Shown: in pieces, positions 9,114 through 17,925 of the stretch | How positions within the stretch are numbered: the stretch's first letter is position 1 | Layout: each line of letters starts with the position of its first letter | Source: an uncultured Lachnospiraceae bacterium | GTDB taxonomy: Bacteria; Bacillota; Clostridia; Lachnospirales; Lachnospiraceae | Direction of reading: 5' to 3' | NCBI GenBank assembly: GCA_910584945.1 | Contig: CAJUDY010000026.1 | Location: forward strand, 1 to 53,765 | DNA length: 53,765 nt | Translations under genes and position numbers: made by a program | The notes under the pieces: generated by a model | Told to the model about the DNA's origin: nothing | Databases searched by the model: none | What the model saw: the letters and a program-made list of their open reading frames with translations, nothing else

Positions 9114-10811
9114 ATGCTGCTTCATTTACATGTGAAAAATTTTGCCCTGATCCGGGAGACAGAGATTGATTTTTCCGAAGGGCTCAATATTCTGACCGGC
9201 GAGACCGGTGCGGGAAAGTCCATCCTCATCGGCTCAATCACCGTGGCTCTTGGCGGAAAGGTGGCAAAGGAAATGCTACGCTCGGAGGAAGAGCCGGCGC
9301 TGGTGGAGCTTATTTTTTCCGTGGATCAGCCGGGGCTTTTAAAAAAGCTTCAGGAACTGGAGATTCCCATGGAGGACGGGCAACTGATCCTGTCCCGCAG
9401 AGTTTCCGGCAGCCGCAGTATCTGCAGGCTGAACGGCGTGACGGTCGCCTCCTCGGTCTTAAAGGAAATCTCTTCCTGGCTCATCGACATTCACGGTCAG
9501 CATGAGCATCAGTCCCTTTTACATAAGAAGAAACATCTGGAAATTTTGGACGCCTATGCCCACGAAAAGCTTTCCCCCGTGCTTGCAGGTGTAAAAGACT
9601 GCTATGAGATCTGCCAGAGCCGTAAGAAGGAGCTGGAAGAATCCCTGGCGGACGAAAGCGCCAGAGTGAGAGAACAGTCTCTTCTGGAATTCGAGCTTCA
9701 GGAGATTGAGGAGGCGGATCTAAAGGAGGGGGAGGATGAACAGCTGGAGGAGTCCTACCAGAGAATGGTCAATGGAAGGAAGATCCTGGAGGCCCTGACG
9801 GTGGTGAAGAACCTCTGCGGCGGGGAGGAAGTTTCCGCTTCCGAACAACTGGGAAGAGCCTGTCGGGAGCTTTCCGGGGTTATACGATATGACGGGGCCT
9901 TAGAGTCTCTGAACGAACAGATGCAGGCCATCGACAGCCAGCTCCAGGATGCGGTGAGAGAGCTGGAGGACTACATGGAAGGAATGGAGTTTTCCGGTCA
10001 GGAGCTTGCGGAGACGGAGGAACGTCTGAATCAGATCAACCACCTGAAGGCAAAGTACGGGCAGACCATCCCGGAAATCCGGGCTTATCAGACAGAGAAG
10101 CAGGAGCGTCTGGACCGGCTTGTGAACTACGAGCAGTATAAGAAGAAGCTTCAGGAAGAATATGAAAAAGCATCCGAAGAACTGAAAGGGCATTGCATAA
10201 AGGCCCATGACATCCGAAGCTGGGCGGCCCTGGAGCTGACCAGAAAGATGCAGGAGCAGCTGGAGGAACTGAATTTTCTGGATGTTCAGTTCGAGATATC
10301 GGTCACAGGTACGAAAACGCCCACGGCTCTGGGGTCGGACGATGTGGAATTTCTGATCTCCACTAATCCGGGGGAGCCATTAAAGCCGCTGGGAAAGATC
10401 GCTTCCGGCGGAGAGCTTTCCAGAGTGATGCTGGCCATCAAGACGGTGATGGCGGACCAGGATGAGATTCATACGGTGATCTTTGATGAGATCGATGCCG
10501 GCATCAGCGGCCGTACGGCTCAGAAGGTGTCGGAGAAGCTGGCGCTGATCGGGAGGAGCAGGCAGGTCATCTGTATTACCCATCTTGCGCAGCTGGCTTC
10601 CATGGCGGACGGCCACTACTGTATCGAGAAAGAGGCGGTGGACGGGATTACAAGAACCCGGATTCGAAGACTGTTCGGGGATGAGATCACAGAAGAGCTG
10701 GCGCGCATCCTGGGAGGTGCGAAGATCACGGACGCGGTCCGCTGGAACGCCATGGAGATGCGCCGTCTGGCCCTTGAATTCAAAAAAAACAGGAAAACAG
10801 GAAAAACCTGA
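9114..10811 (+). CDS. recN: DNA repair protein RecN
   Basis: SMC-like ATPase recruited early to double-strand breaks. The 565-residue chain has the Walker A GETGAGKSIL at about 29-38, the characteristic HGQHEHQSLL near 131, a central coiled coil (about 160-370), and the C-terminal ABC signature SGGELSRVMLAIK with Walker B FDEIDAGISG near 460. The start lies 3 nt after argR with AAGGAGATA overlapping the argR end. Length is normal for the family. Confidence 0.95.
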   Translation: MLLHLHVKNFALIRETEIDFSEGLNILTGETGAGKSILIGSITVALGGKVAKEMLRSEEEPALVELIFSVDQPGLLKKLQELEIPMEDGQLILSRRVSGSRSICRLNGVTVASSVLKEISSWLIDIHGQHEHQSLLHKKKHLEILDAYAHEKLSPVLAGVKDCYEICQSRKKELEESLADESARVREQSLLEFELQEIEEADLKEGEDEQLEESYQRMVNGRKILEALTVVKNLCGGEEVSASEQLGRACRELSGVIRYDGALESLNEQMQAIDSQLQDAVRELEDYMEGMEFSGQELAETEERLNQINHLKAKYGQTIPEIRAYQTEKQERLDRLVNYEQYKKKLQEEYEKASEELKGHCIKAHDIRSWAALELTRKMQEQLEELNFLDVQFEISVTGTKTPTALGSDDVEFLISTNPGEPLKPLGKIASGGELSRVMLAIKTVMADQDEIHTVIFDEIDAGISGRTAQKVSEKLALIGRSRQVICITHLAQLASMADGHYCIEKEAVDGITRTRIRRLFGDEITEELARILGGAKITDAVRWNAMEMRRLALEFKKNRKTGKT

Positions 10812-10906
10812 CAGTAATTTTAGACGGTTTTATGCAAACACTAGACAAAAAGTGATTACTGTTTACAACCGAGTCACGTAGTAACCAGTAAGAAAGGTGT
10901 GGCTGC

Positions 10907-12022
10907 ATGAACCGTCTAAAAATTTATCGCGCCTGCCTGTCGGTGGCTCTGATTTGTACCATACTTCTGATGTTTTTTCGTGTCAGATGGTATCTTAGGA
11001 CACAGATTCCCGACGTGGTCAGAGTCGGCGTCGGGGATGAGCAGACGCTCGACCTGGGGCTTAAGGAAGTGTCCGTCCAGGTAGTGGAGAGAAAGCGGGT
11101 GATCCCGGGAGGAATTCCCATTGGAATTTATCTGGAGACAGAAGGCGTCTATGTGGTGGGAACCAGCGAGGTGGAATCGGAGGACGGACTGAATTATGAG
11201 CCGGCTTATCAGGTGGTACAGACCGGGGATTATATTCTGGCTGTCAACGGCAAGAAAATCCATGATAAGGACGAACTGATCGCCTGTGTGCAGGCGAACC
11301 GTTCCGATATCATGATCCTGAAGCTTCTTCGGGGTTCCGAGGTGATTCAGGTACGTTTAAATGCGGTAAAGACCAAAGAAGAGGACTATAAGCTGGGTAT
11401 CTGGGTGAAAGATGACATTCAGGGAATCGGGACACTTACTTATATCACAGAGGATGGCCGCTTCGGCGCATTGGGACATGGAATTACAGATTCAGATACC
11501 GGAGAACTGCTGGAGACTTCCGGCGGTTCCCTTTATGATACGAATATTCTGGAGATCGTAAAGGGAGAGCGGGGGACCCCCGGTGAGATCAGTGGTATGA
11601 TCACCTATTCGGACCGCCATGTGCGCGGGGAGATAAAGAAGAATACCTCTGCCGGAATCTTCGGCTTTGTGGATCAGAACATTAAGAGCGAGCTGGAAAA
11701 AGAGGCGCTGGAAGTAGGATTCAAGCAGGAAATCCGAAAAGGGGATGCTTATATACGAAGCTCCGTATCCGGGGAGCTTAGAAGCTACCAGATCCAGATT
11801 CAGGAGATCCGGCTCAACGAGGACGACGTAAATAAGGGCATGGTTTTTCAGGTGACCGATCCGGAACTTCTGGAACTGACCGGCGGTGTGATCCAGGGCA
11901 TGAGCGGGTCCCCGATTGTGCAGGACGGAAAGCTGGTCGGCGCCGTGACCCATGTATTTGTCAACGATCCAACCAGAGGCTACGGGATCTTTGCGGAGAC
12001 TATGGTCAGCACAGGAGAATAG
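10907..12022 (+). CDS. spoIVB: SpoIVB sporulation signalling serine peptidase (S55)
   Basis: SpoIVB is made in the forespore, secreted into the intermembrane space and cleaves SpoIVFA, releasing pro-SigK processing. The 371-residue protein has one N-terminal membrane anchor (about 10-28), a PDZ domain (about 95-155) and the S55 peptidase domain with His in ALGHGITD near 187 and Ser335 in GMSGSPI; the aspartate in VTDPELL (about 318) fits the third triad position. AGAAAGGTGTGG precedes the ATG. The 95-nt gap after recN contains distant 8-nt complementary ends (10811-10818 and 10855-10862). spo0A, its usual next gene, is not here but 36.8 kb downstream. Confidence 0.94.
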   Translation: MNRLKIYRACLSVALICTILLMFFRVRWYLRTQIPDVVRVGVGDEQTLDLGLKEVSVQVVERKRVIPGGIPIGIYLETEGVYVVGTSEVESEDGLNYEPAYQVVQTGDYILAVNGKKIHDKDELIACVQANRSDIMILKLLRGSEVIQVRLNAVKTKEEDYKLGIWVKDDIQGIGTLTYITEDGRFGALGHGITDSDTGELLETSGGSLYDTNILEIVKGERGTPGEISGMITYSDRHVRGEIKKNTSAGIFGFVDQNIKSELEKEALEVGFKQEIRKGDAYIRSSVSGELRSYQIQIQEIRLNEDDVNKGMVFQVTDPELLELTGGVIQGMSGSPIVQDGKLVGAVTHVFVNDPTRGYGIFAETMVSTGE

Positions 12023-12046
12023 ATGTTGCTTTTTGTATTCATGTTG

Positions 12047-12194
12047 CCGGACGCCCGATGCAGGCAGATCATCCTTCCAGCCCCCGCCCGAGCTTAGTGA
12101 GAGGACGCAGCGGTACTAAGGGCGCAAAAGACGCACCCTAAGGACCGGCGCCTCTCAATGGGTCTTTCAGGAAGATCAGCCTGTATCGAGCTGA
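12047..12194. repeat. Structured intergenic repeat, element A
   Basis: About 148 nt starting 25 nt after spoIVB. Outer arms at 12054-12075 and 12169-12190 are complementary at 18 of 22 positions; inside lie AGCTTAG...CTAAG and GGTCT pairings. It shares blocks with element B (51757-51919): GACGCAGCGGTACTAAG is identical at 12104-12120 and 51814-51830, and ATGGGTCTTTCAGGAA at 12158-12173 and 51879-51894. It could be a small non-autonomous mobile element or a structured RNA. No coding potential was seen. Confidence 0.75.
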
Positions 12195-12214
12195 GTACTG
12201 CTCCCCCTTTTGGA

Positions 12215-12243
12215 TTGAAAAATATTGGAGGATGTAGTACGAT
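12215..12243 (+). promoter_or_regulatory. Candidate promoter of the S51 peptidase gene
   Basis: TTGAAA at 12215-12220 and TACGAT at 12238-12243 have a 17-nt spacer. A seven-codon open frame (MIQEKQT, 12242-12265) lies between this and the peptidase gene; it overlaps the -10 box, so it is unlikely to be translated from this promoter. Confidence 0.4.
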
Positions 12244-12281
12244 GATACAGGAAAAGCAAACATGAGGGGATACATAACAGT

Positions 12282-13028
12282 ATGAAATTATTTATGACGA
12301 GTAGTCCGGGAGGCAGCGTGTGCGTGGATGGCAGATGTGTGACAGCCTCTTTTGACTGCGCCAATGGATTTTTGAAGGAATTTCGGAACGCGTGCAAAGG
12401 CGAGACCGATTGTCTGATCTTAAGCTCTGATCCGGAGAATACGAGGATGGGCGATGAGATGCGGGATTTTTTTGTCGATGCTTTTGAGAAGAGCGGCATG
12501 TCCGTCGCCAGGGTGGATGTATGTGATAAGAGAGATCCAGGGCTGGTAAACCAGCTTTGCTGCTATGGGCTTTTGATCCTGGCAGGCGGACATGTGCCGA
12601 CCCAGAACGCGTTCTTCCGGCAGATTGGCTTGAGAGAGAAGATTCATCGGTATGCCGGGGTGGTGCTTGGGATCAGCGCAGGGACCATGAACTGCGCTGA
12701 GGTGGTTTACGCGCAGCCGGAAGAGCCGGGGGAGGCGGTGAATCCCTGCTATGTCAGGTATATGCAGGGACTTGGGCTGACCCATGTGAATGTGCTGCCG
12801 CATTTTCAGAATGTAAATGGATTGCGGCTGGACGGTCTCAGGGTAATGGAGGATATCTGTCTTCCGGACAGCAGAGTGCGTCCTTTCTATGGGCTTCCGG
12901 ACGGCTCCTGGCTTTACCGGGAGCAGGGACATACAAGACTCTATGGAGAAGCCTGGCTTCTGGAAGCGGGAACCTGCGTAAAGATCTGTGAAAACGGGGA
13001 ATCACGGGTAGTGGAAGAGGAACGGTAA
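12282..13028 (+). CDS. Peptidase E-like (S51 family) protein
   Basis: The 248-residue protein resembles the S51 serine peptidases (Asp-specific dipeptidase PepE, cyanophycinase-like). Evidence is the LILAGGHVPTQNAFF segment at 98-112 and the nucleophile elbow LGISAGTMN with Ser132, followed by VNVLPHFQ with a candidate catalytic histidine. No signal peptide is seen, so it should be cytoplasmic. PepE would hydrolyse Asp-Xaa dipeptides; the true substrate is unknown. It sits alone between element A and the convergent araC-type gene, which ends 7 nt away. GAGGGGATA is upstream of the ATG at a long distance. Confidence 0.75.
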   Translation: MKLFMTSSPGGSVCVDGRCVTASFDCANGFLKEFRNACKGETDCLILSSDPENTRMGDEMRDFFVDAFEKSGMSVARVDVCDKRDPGLVNQLCCYGLLILAGGHVPTQNAFFRQIGLREKIHRYAGVVLGISAGTMNCAEVVYAQPEEPGEAVNPCYVRYMQGLGLTHVNVLPHFQNVNGLRLDGLRVMEDICLPDSRVRPFYGLPDGSWLYREQGHTRLYGEAWLLEAGTCVKICENGESRVVEEER

Positions 13029-13034
13029 AATGGC

Positions 13035-13871
13035 TCAGGAGTAGACGGTCCGGTATTTACGGGCGGAAAGCCCGGTCTCTTTTTTGAAAACCCGACAGAA
13101 GTAGTTGCAATCAGAAAATCCGGTCTTTAAGGCGATTTGGCTGACGGTCAGATCGCTTTGGAGCAGCAGCTCTTTAGCCCGCGTAAGCCGCAGATTTTTT
13201 AAATAGGCGGCGATGCCCATGCCCAGATATTTTTCACAGGAGGCATAGAGCTTGCTTCGGCTAATATGAAAGTCAGCGGCAATCTGATCCGCGGTCAGGT
13301 CTTCCTCCAGCCGGGACTTTAAGTAGGTATCCAGATTTTTGGCAAAATTCTGCCGACGGGCATACATCAGACGTTTGAAAAGCACATAAAAGGTACAGGC
13401 TTCCAAGATCCTTGCGGCTGCCTGGATCTGTTCTGTGCTTTTTTTCGTGATCCCGGGGCGGGACCTGGGGAAGTCTGTCGGAGGCAGGCCGTACCGCTCA
13501 AAAGCCGCTCGGATCAGAGTGTTTAATGCTTCTTCGTCTTTGGCGTCCGTGATCTGACCGAACATGATGTAGCCGATGACCATACCGTTGTCCACCAATG
13601 GTGCGGTGGCCTCCACGAGTCCGGCATGGCAGTGATAGATGATCATATGGCCGGTTTTCTGGCAATGCTGAAAGGACTGCCGGTTACTCTCCATGCATTT
13701 TTGGCGGCAGTGGGGCGTGCGCTGCATCTTTTCACAGAACGGGCAGTGGGAGGAGGGGCAGGCGATGAGTTCGTTTCCTTCGGTATCAAAAACAGCGATC
13801 TTGATGCCCGTTAAAAGGTGAAAATCTTTTAACAGTGCTTCTAATTCGACAGCGTCCAGGTGTGCGATCAT
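13035..13871 (-). CDS. PocR-domain AraC family transcriptional regulator
   Basis: The 278-residue regulator combines an N-terminal PocR sensory domain (about 5-165) with a C-terminal AraC HTH domain (about 180-275; LTADQIAADFHISRSKLYAS and LTVSQIALKTGFSDCNYFCR are the two HTHs). The PocR part is cysteine-rich (CPFCEKM, CRQKC, HC), as in PocR proteins, which sense small molecules such as 1,2-propanediol. The start at 13871 was chosen because GAAAGGAGCC precedes it on this strand; upstream in-frame sequence is the intergenic region. It is divergent from the isomerase operon, so it very likely controls it. The last codons (SARKYRTVYS) match the normal AraC end. Confidence 0.88.
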   Translation of the reverse strand: MIAHLDAVELEALLKDFHLLTGIKIAVFDTEGNELIACPSSHCPFCEKMQRTPHCRQKCMESNRQSFQHCQKTGHMIIYHCHAGLVEATAPLVDNGMVIGYIMFGQITDAKDEEALNTLIRAAFERYGLPPTDFPRSRPGITKKSTEQIQAAARILEACTFYVLFKRLMYARRQNFAKNLDTYLKSRLEEDLTADQIAADFHISRSKLYASCEKYLGMGIAAYLKNLRLTRAKELLLQSDLTVSQIALKTGFSDCNYFCRVFKKETGLSARKYRTVYS

Positions 13872-13915
13872 AAAAGGCTCCTTTCTGTGCGGGCTTTGTG
13901 TTCTGCCAGTGTAAC

Positions 13916-14014
13916 ACAGAAAACAGAAATGGTAAATACATTTGTAAAAAAGAACAAATTTACAGTTTTTCTGTATGGAATTCTCTATGAAAAATGCCAA
14001 AAAACAGGTATGAT
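13916..14014. promoter_or_regulatory. Divergent control region with nested dyads
   Basis: Between the regulator and the isomerase gene two inverted repeats are nested: ACAGAAAAC (13916-13924) with GTTTTTCTGT (13965-13974), and GTAAATACATTTGT (13932-13945) with ACAAATTTAC (13954-13963). TATGAT at 14009-14014 could be the -10 box of the operon, with only a weak -35. These dyads are the natural candidates for the regulator's operator. Confidence 0.45.
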
Positions 14015-14049
14015 AGAAAGAAAAAGAGATAGACAGGGGGATATGCAGG

Positions 14050-15444
14050 ATGAGATTTGCACTGTATTTTGGTAACCGGGGCTTCATGCCGGCGGAACTG
14101 ATCGAGGGAGCCAGGGAGGATCTGGTGAAGGCAGTCACAGACGCGGGCTATGAGTATCTGATTATGGACAAAGACGCCACCCGCTATGGGGCGGTGGAGA
14201 CCAGGGATGAGGGACGGCTCTACGCAAAGTGGCTGAAGTCCCACGAAGGGGAGTATGACGGAGTGATCCTCTGCCAGCCGATTTTCATCGATGAGAACGG
14301 GGCGATTGCCGCCCTGCAGGATGCGGGAGTGCCGATTCTGATGCAGGCCTATCCGGATGAAATCGGCAAGATGGACTTTGCCCACCGAAGAGACGCGTTC
14401 TGCGGGAAATTCTCCGTGACCGATGTGTTTGAGCAGTATCAGGTGCCCTATACGGTCATGACGCCCCACGTGGTCCATCCGCTGACGAAAGCCTTTGCGG
14501 AAAATCTTCATGATTTTGCGGCCATCTGCCGGGTGGTGAACGGGATGAAGCGCTTTACCATCGGATGCATCGGCGCCCGGACGACCGCCTTTAAGACAGT
14601 CCGGTTCGACGAGATCACCATGCAGCGACATGGAATCAATGTGGAATCTTTCGATCTGTCGGAACTCTTTGAGTTTGTGCGGGCGAAGAAGGATAAAGAC
14701 GAGGCGGTACAGAAGAAAAAAGCGGTGTTGGAGAATTATACAGACTTTTCCTCCGTGCCCGAGGAGAAGAAGCTTACCCTTGCCAAGATCAGCGTGGTCA
14801 TCGATGAGTATATCGAGAACTATCACCTGGACGCCGTTGCACTCCGGTGCTGGAATGAGATGGAAACTTACTTGCGAGTCTGTCCCTGTGTGCTGCTGAG
14901 CGAACTCAATGACCGGGGGATCGTGGCGTCCTGCGAGATTGACATGTGCTCTGCCGTCACTATGCGGGCGCTTATGCTGGCGACGGAAGGTCCGGCGGCC
15001 TGTCTGGACTGGAACAACAACTACGGGGAGGACCCGGATAAGGTAATCCTGTTCCACTGCGGTTCCACCGCCCAGAAACTGATGAAAGAAAAGGGGAAAG
15101 TGACTTCTCACAAGATGTTCGACAAGGAAGATCCGGGCAGCGGATTCGGGACCAACGAGGGACGGATCGGGGTATTCCCCATGACCTACAGCAACTGCAA
15201 GACGGAGAACGGAAAGATCACCGTCTATGTGAGCGAAGGAGAATTTACAGAGGACGAGGTTGAACCGGAGTTCTTCGGCTGCGGCGGTGTGGCGAAGATT
15301 CCGGAACTTCAGAAGAAGCTGATCCGCCTGGCAAGAGGGGGTTTTAAACACCACACGACCGTGGCGAATGGTCATGTGAAGGGGATTCTGGAGGAAGCAT
15401 TCCGCTATTATCTTGGATATGATGTGGTTTCGATTGACGATTGA
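14050..15444 (+). CDS. L-fucose/arabinose isomerase-like protein
   Basis: The 464-residue protein belongs to the FucI/AraA fold superfamily of aldose-ketose isomerases. The C-terminal half shows WNEME near 275 and CEIDMCSAVTMRAL near 295-308, positions equivalent to the metal-binding Glu/Asp of FucI-type enzymes, and ends with the small beta-domain that includes GGFKHHTTVANGH, plausible for the C-terminal metal-binding histidine. It is shorter than true L-fucose isomerase (about 590), so it is a relative of unknown sugar specificity. ACAGGGGGA precedes the ATG. It is the first gene of the operon with the kinase, aldolase and DUF4432 genes, suggesting it turns an aldose into the ketose used by the kinase. 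Confidence 0.8.
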   Translation: MRFALYFGNRGFMPAELIEGAREDLVKAVTDAGYEYLIMDKDATRYGAVETRDEGRLYAKWLKSHEGEYDGVILCQPIFIDENGAIAALQDAGVPILMQAYPDEIGKMDFAHRRDAFCGKFSVTDVFEQYQVPYTVMTPHVVHPLTKAFAENLHDFAAICRVVNGMKRFTIGCIGARTTAFKTVRFDEITMQRHGINVESFDLSELFEFVRAKKDKDEAVQKKKAVLENYTDFSSVPEEKKLTLAKISVVIDEYIENYHLDAVALRCWNEMETYLRVCPCVLLSELNDRGIVASCEIDMCSAVTMRALMLATEGPAACLDWNNNYGEDPDKVILFHCGSTAQKLMKEKGKVTSHKMFDKEDPGSGFGTNEGRIGVFPMTYSNCKTENGKITVYVSEGEFTEDEVEPEFFGCGGVAKIPELQKKLIRLARGGFKHHTTVANGHVKGILEEAFRYYLGYDVVSIDD

Positions 15445-15464
15445 TCAGAGAGGCAAATTGGTGT

Positions 15465-16958
15465 ATGATAGCATTAGGCGGACTTGATATCGGCAGCACA
15501 GGCTGCAAAGTGACGGTTTATGATGAAAAGGGGAATGACTTGTACCGGGCCTACCGGGATTATCCGGTGGCAAGAAACGTAGGGGAACATGAGGTGCGTC
15601 CGGAGGACATCTGGCAGGGAGTCCGGGAATTATTAAAAGACGCGGCCATTCACTGTCCGGATCTTCGGGCTATGGGTGTGACCAGCTTCGGAGAGAGCTG
15701 CGTGCTTCTGGACGAACGGGACCGGCCCGTGCGTCCTGCGATGTTGTATACAGATCCCAGAGGGACGGAGGAATGCAGGGAGCTGACAGAAATGCTTGGC
15801 AGGGACCGGCTGGAGCAGATCACCGGGGTAGCACCCTACAGCATGTACAGCCTGCCCAAGCTCATGTGGGTGAAAAAGCACTGTCCGGAGGATTTTGCGC
15901 GGGTGAGGAAGATTCTTCTAATGGAGGATTATGTCATCTATCAGTTGACCGGACAGGCGCTTATTGACTATTCTCTGGCCACAAGAAGCATGGCTTTTGA
16001 TATCCGTAGTCTTTGCTGGAGCGAGGAGATTTTTCGGACAGCCGGGATCAGCCCCACGCTTTTCTCCGAGCCGGTCTTAAGCGGCAGCCGGGGAGCGAAG
16101 ATCCTTTCGGAGAGGGCAGAAGAGCTTGGCCTGCCAAAAGACCTGCTTCTGGTGCCCGCAGGACATGACCAGGTGACGGCGGCCGTCGGTTCCGGCGTCT
16201 TTGACGCGGGACAGGCGGTGGACGGCGCCGGGACGACGGAGTGTATTACCCCGGTGTTTGCAGGGATTCCCACCGACCGAAGGATCTATGACGGAGGCTA
16301 CGCGGTGGTGCCTTATGTGACTCCTGGAACTTATGTGACTTATGCGTTCTGTTTCACAGGAGGTGCGCTGGTGTCCTGGTTTCTGGAAAACTGCGCCAAG
16401 GGAGAGAAGGCGGCGGCAAAGGAGCAGGGGAGAAGCGTCTACGAGATTCTGGAGGAAGGGATGAAGGACGAGCCCACGGGCATCCTGGTACTGCCCCACT
16501 TCGCGGGGGCGGGAACTCCTTACATGGATACAGAGGCCGAGGGGGCGATTGTGGGACTGAATCTTTGCCACAGTACCAGTGATCTGTATCGTGCCATGAT
16601 GGAAGGGGTCGGCTATGAGATGATGCTGAACATGGAGTATCTGGAAACGGCGGGCATCCGTCCGAAGAAGCTCAGAGCAGCGGGAGGAGGCGCCGCGTCC
16701 CGGGTATGGATGCAGATGAAGGCGGACATGCTCAATGTGCCCATCGTCTCTCTTGGAAACGCGGAGGCCGGGGCCGTAGCATGCGCCATGGTGTCCGGCG
16801 TGGCAGCCGGAGTGTTCCGGGATCTTCCGTCAGCGGCGGCTGTGCTGATCAAGGAAAAAGAGACCTACCTGCCCCGTACGGCCATGCATGAGGCGTATCA
16901 GGCTCACTACCGGAGATATCAGAAGCTCTATGAGGCGGTTCGGCCGCTGCGTAACTAA
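15465..16958 (+). CDS. FGGY family carbohydrate kinase
   Basis: Sugar kinase of the FGGY (xylulokinase/rhamnulokinase/fuculokinase) family, 497 residues. Domain I begins GLDIGSTGCKVTVYDEKGN at about 5-23; the phosphate-binding GAGTTECITP lies near 258 and the adenosine-binding GGGAASRVWMQMKADMLNVP near 412. The ATG at 15465 was chosen over a TTG at 15441 because the family motif begins right after it; the ribosome binding site (GAGAGG) is modest and coupling to the isomerase is likely. By context it phosphorylates the ketose made by the isomerase. Specificity within FGGY cannot be read from motifs. Confidence 0.88.
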   Translation: MIALGGLDIGSTGCKVTVYDEKGNDLYRAYRDYPVARNVGEHEVRPEDIWQGVRELLKDAAIHCPDLRAMGVTSFGESCVLLDERDRPVRPAMLYTDPRGTEECRELTEMLGRDRLEQITGVAPYSMYSLPKLMWVKKHCPEDFARVRKILLMEDYVIYQLTGQALIDYSLATRSMAFDIRSLCWSEEIFRTAGISPTLFSEPVLSGSRGAKILSERAEELGLPKDLLLVPAGHDQVTAAVGSGVFDAGQAVDGAGTTECITPVFAGIPTDRRIYDGGYAVVPYVTPGTYVTYAFCFTGGALVSWFLENCAKGEKAAAKEQGRSVYEILEEGMKDEPTGILVLPHFAGAGTPYMDTEAEGAIVGLNLCHSTSDLYRAMMEGVGYEMMLNMEYLETAGIRPKKLRAAGGGAASRVWMQMKADMLNVPIVSLGNAEAGAVACAMVSGVAAGVFRDLPSAAAVLIKEKETYLPRTAMHEAYQAHYRRYQKLYEAVRPLRN

Positions 16959-17042
16959 AAACAGCGAAAGTCCTTGAAAAATAGGGGAAAGGGCTGTAGC
17001 GGAACTTTATAAACAGCGAAAGCTTAGATTAAGGAGAACGAC

Positions 17043-17909
17043 ATGCTGGTAACATTGAACGAAATCATGAAAATCGCAGAAGAAAGAAAGATCGCCATCG
17101 GCGCCTTCAACGCGCCGAATCTGGAGAGCCTGCGGGCTGTGCTCGCCGCGGCGGAGGAGCTGAAGCTTCCGGTGATCGTCCAGGTGGCCCAGTGCCACGA
17201 GATCTATACGCCGCTTGCGATGATCGGGCCCGTGATGGTGGAGTGCGCGAAAAAAGCTACCGTTCCGGTCTGCGTCCACCTGGATCACGGCGAGACTTTC
17301 GAGTATCTGGAGGAGGCGCTGAAAATCGGATTTACCTCCATCATGTACGACGGCTCCGTTCTGCCCTATGAGGAAAATGTGGCAAACACGAAAAAAGCGG
17401 TGGCCATGGCGGCAAAATTCGGGGCAAATGTGGAAGCAGAGCTGGGCAGCATGGGCAAAAGAGAGTCCGGCGCCGGAGACGGAAGCGGGGAAGCGGACGA
17501 CACAAAGATCTATACTGATCCCGTTCAGGCAAAAGAGTTTGTCAAAGAGACCGGCGTGGACGCTCTGGCATGCTCCTTTGGAACAACCCATGGTATTTAT
17601 CTGACCAAGCCGAGGCTGGACTTCACGGTGGTGGAGCGGGTAAGAGAGGAGACCGGAGGGATTCCGGTGGTCATGCACGGCGGGTCCGGCGTCAGCAGGG
17701 AAGACTTCCATGCGGCCATCCGCGCAGGCGTGCGCAAGATCAACTACTTTACCTATATGGACAAGGCGGCAGGGACCGCGGTGGCGGAGTGGGCGTCCAG
17801 GCTGAAAGAGGGCCAGCCGGCGTTCTTTGTAGAGGCGTCGGAAACAGCCATAGCAGCTATGAAAGAAAATGTCATGGAAGCCATGAAGACCTTTGCAATA
17901 CTGGATTAA
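17043..17909 (+). CDS. Class II ketose-bisphosphate aldolase
   Basis: Zinc-dependent class II aldolase of the FbaA/GatY/KbaY family, 288 residues. Visible hallmarks are the N-terminal GAFNAPNLESLRAVL (20-34), the VHLDHGE metal/catalytic motif (78-84, Asp81 and His82), the NVEAELG segment near 131-137, FGTTHGIY near 180 and MHGGSG near 215-220. It would cleave a ketose phosphate made by the upstream kinase into DHAP and an aldehyde. AAGGAGA lies upstream. The 84-nt gap before it holds a direct repeat AAACAGCGAAAG at 16968-16979 and 17012-17023 and a GCGGAACTT motif. Confidence 0.9.
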   Translation: MLVTLNEIMKIAEERKIAIGAFNAPNLESLRAVLAAAEELKLPVIVQVAQCHEIYTPLAMIGPVMVECAKKATVPVCVHLDHGETFEYLEEALKIGFTSIMYDGSVLPYEENVANTKKAVAMAAKFGANVEAELGSMGKRESGAGDGSGEADDTKIYTDPVQAKEFVKETGVDALACSFGTTHGIYLTKPRLDFTVVERVREETGGIPVVMHGGSGVSREDFHAAIRAGVRKINYFTYMDKAAGTAVAEWASRLKEGQPAFFVEASETAIAAMKENVMEAMKTFAILD

Positions 17910-17925
17910 GGAGGACTGTGAGACT

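Noticed and set aside
10811..10862. ACAGTAAT/ATTACTGT complementarity before spoIVB as an operator
   Set aside because: The arms are 36 nt apart and only 8 nt long; chance occurrence is likely.
12242..12265. Seven-codon frame MIQEKQT as a leader peptide
   Set aside because: It overlaps the predicted -10 box of the following gene and has no codon pattern that suggests attenuation.
13960..15375. A 471-codon minus-strand frame opposite the isomerase gene
   Set aside because: Composition is rich in His/Arg/Leu as expected for the antisense of a GC-rich gene; the isomerase on the plus strand has recognisable motifs.
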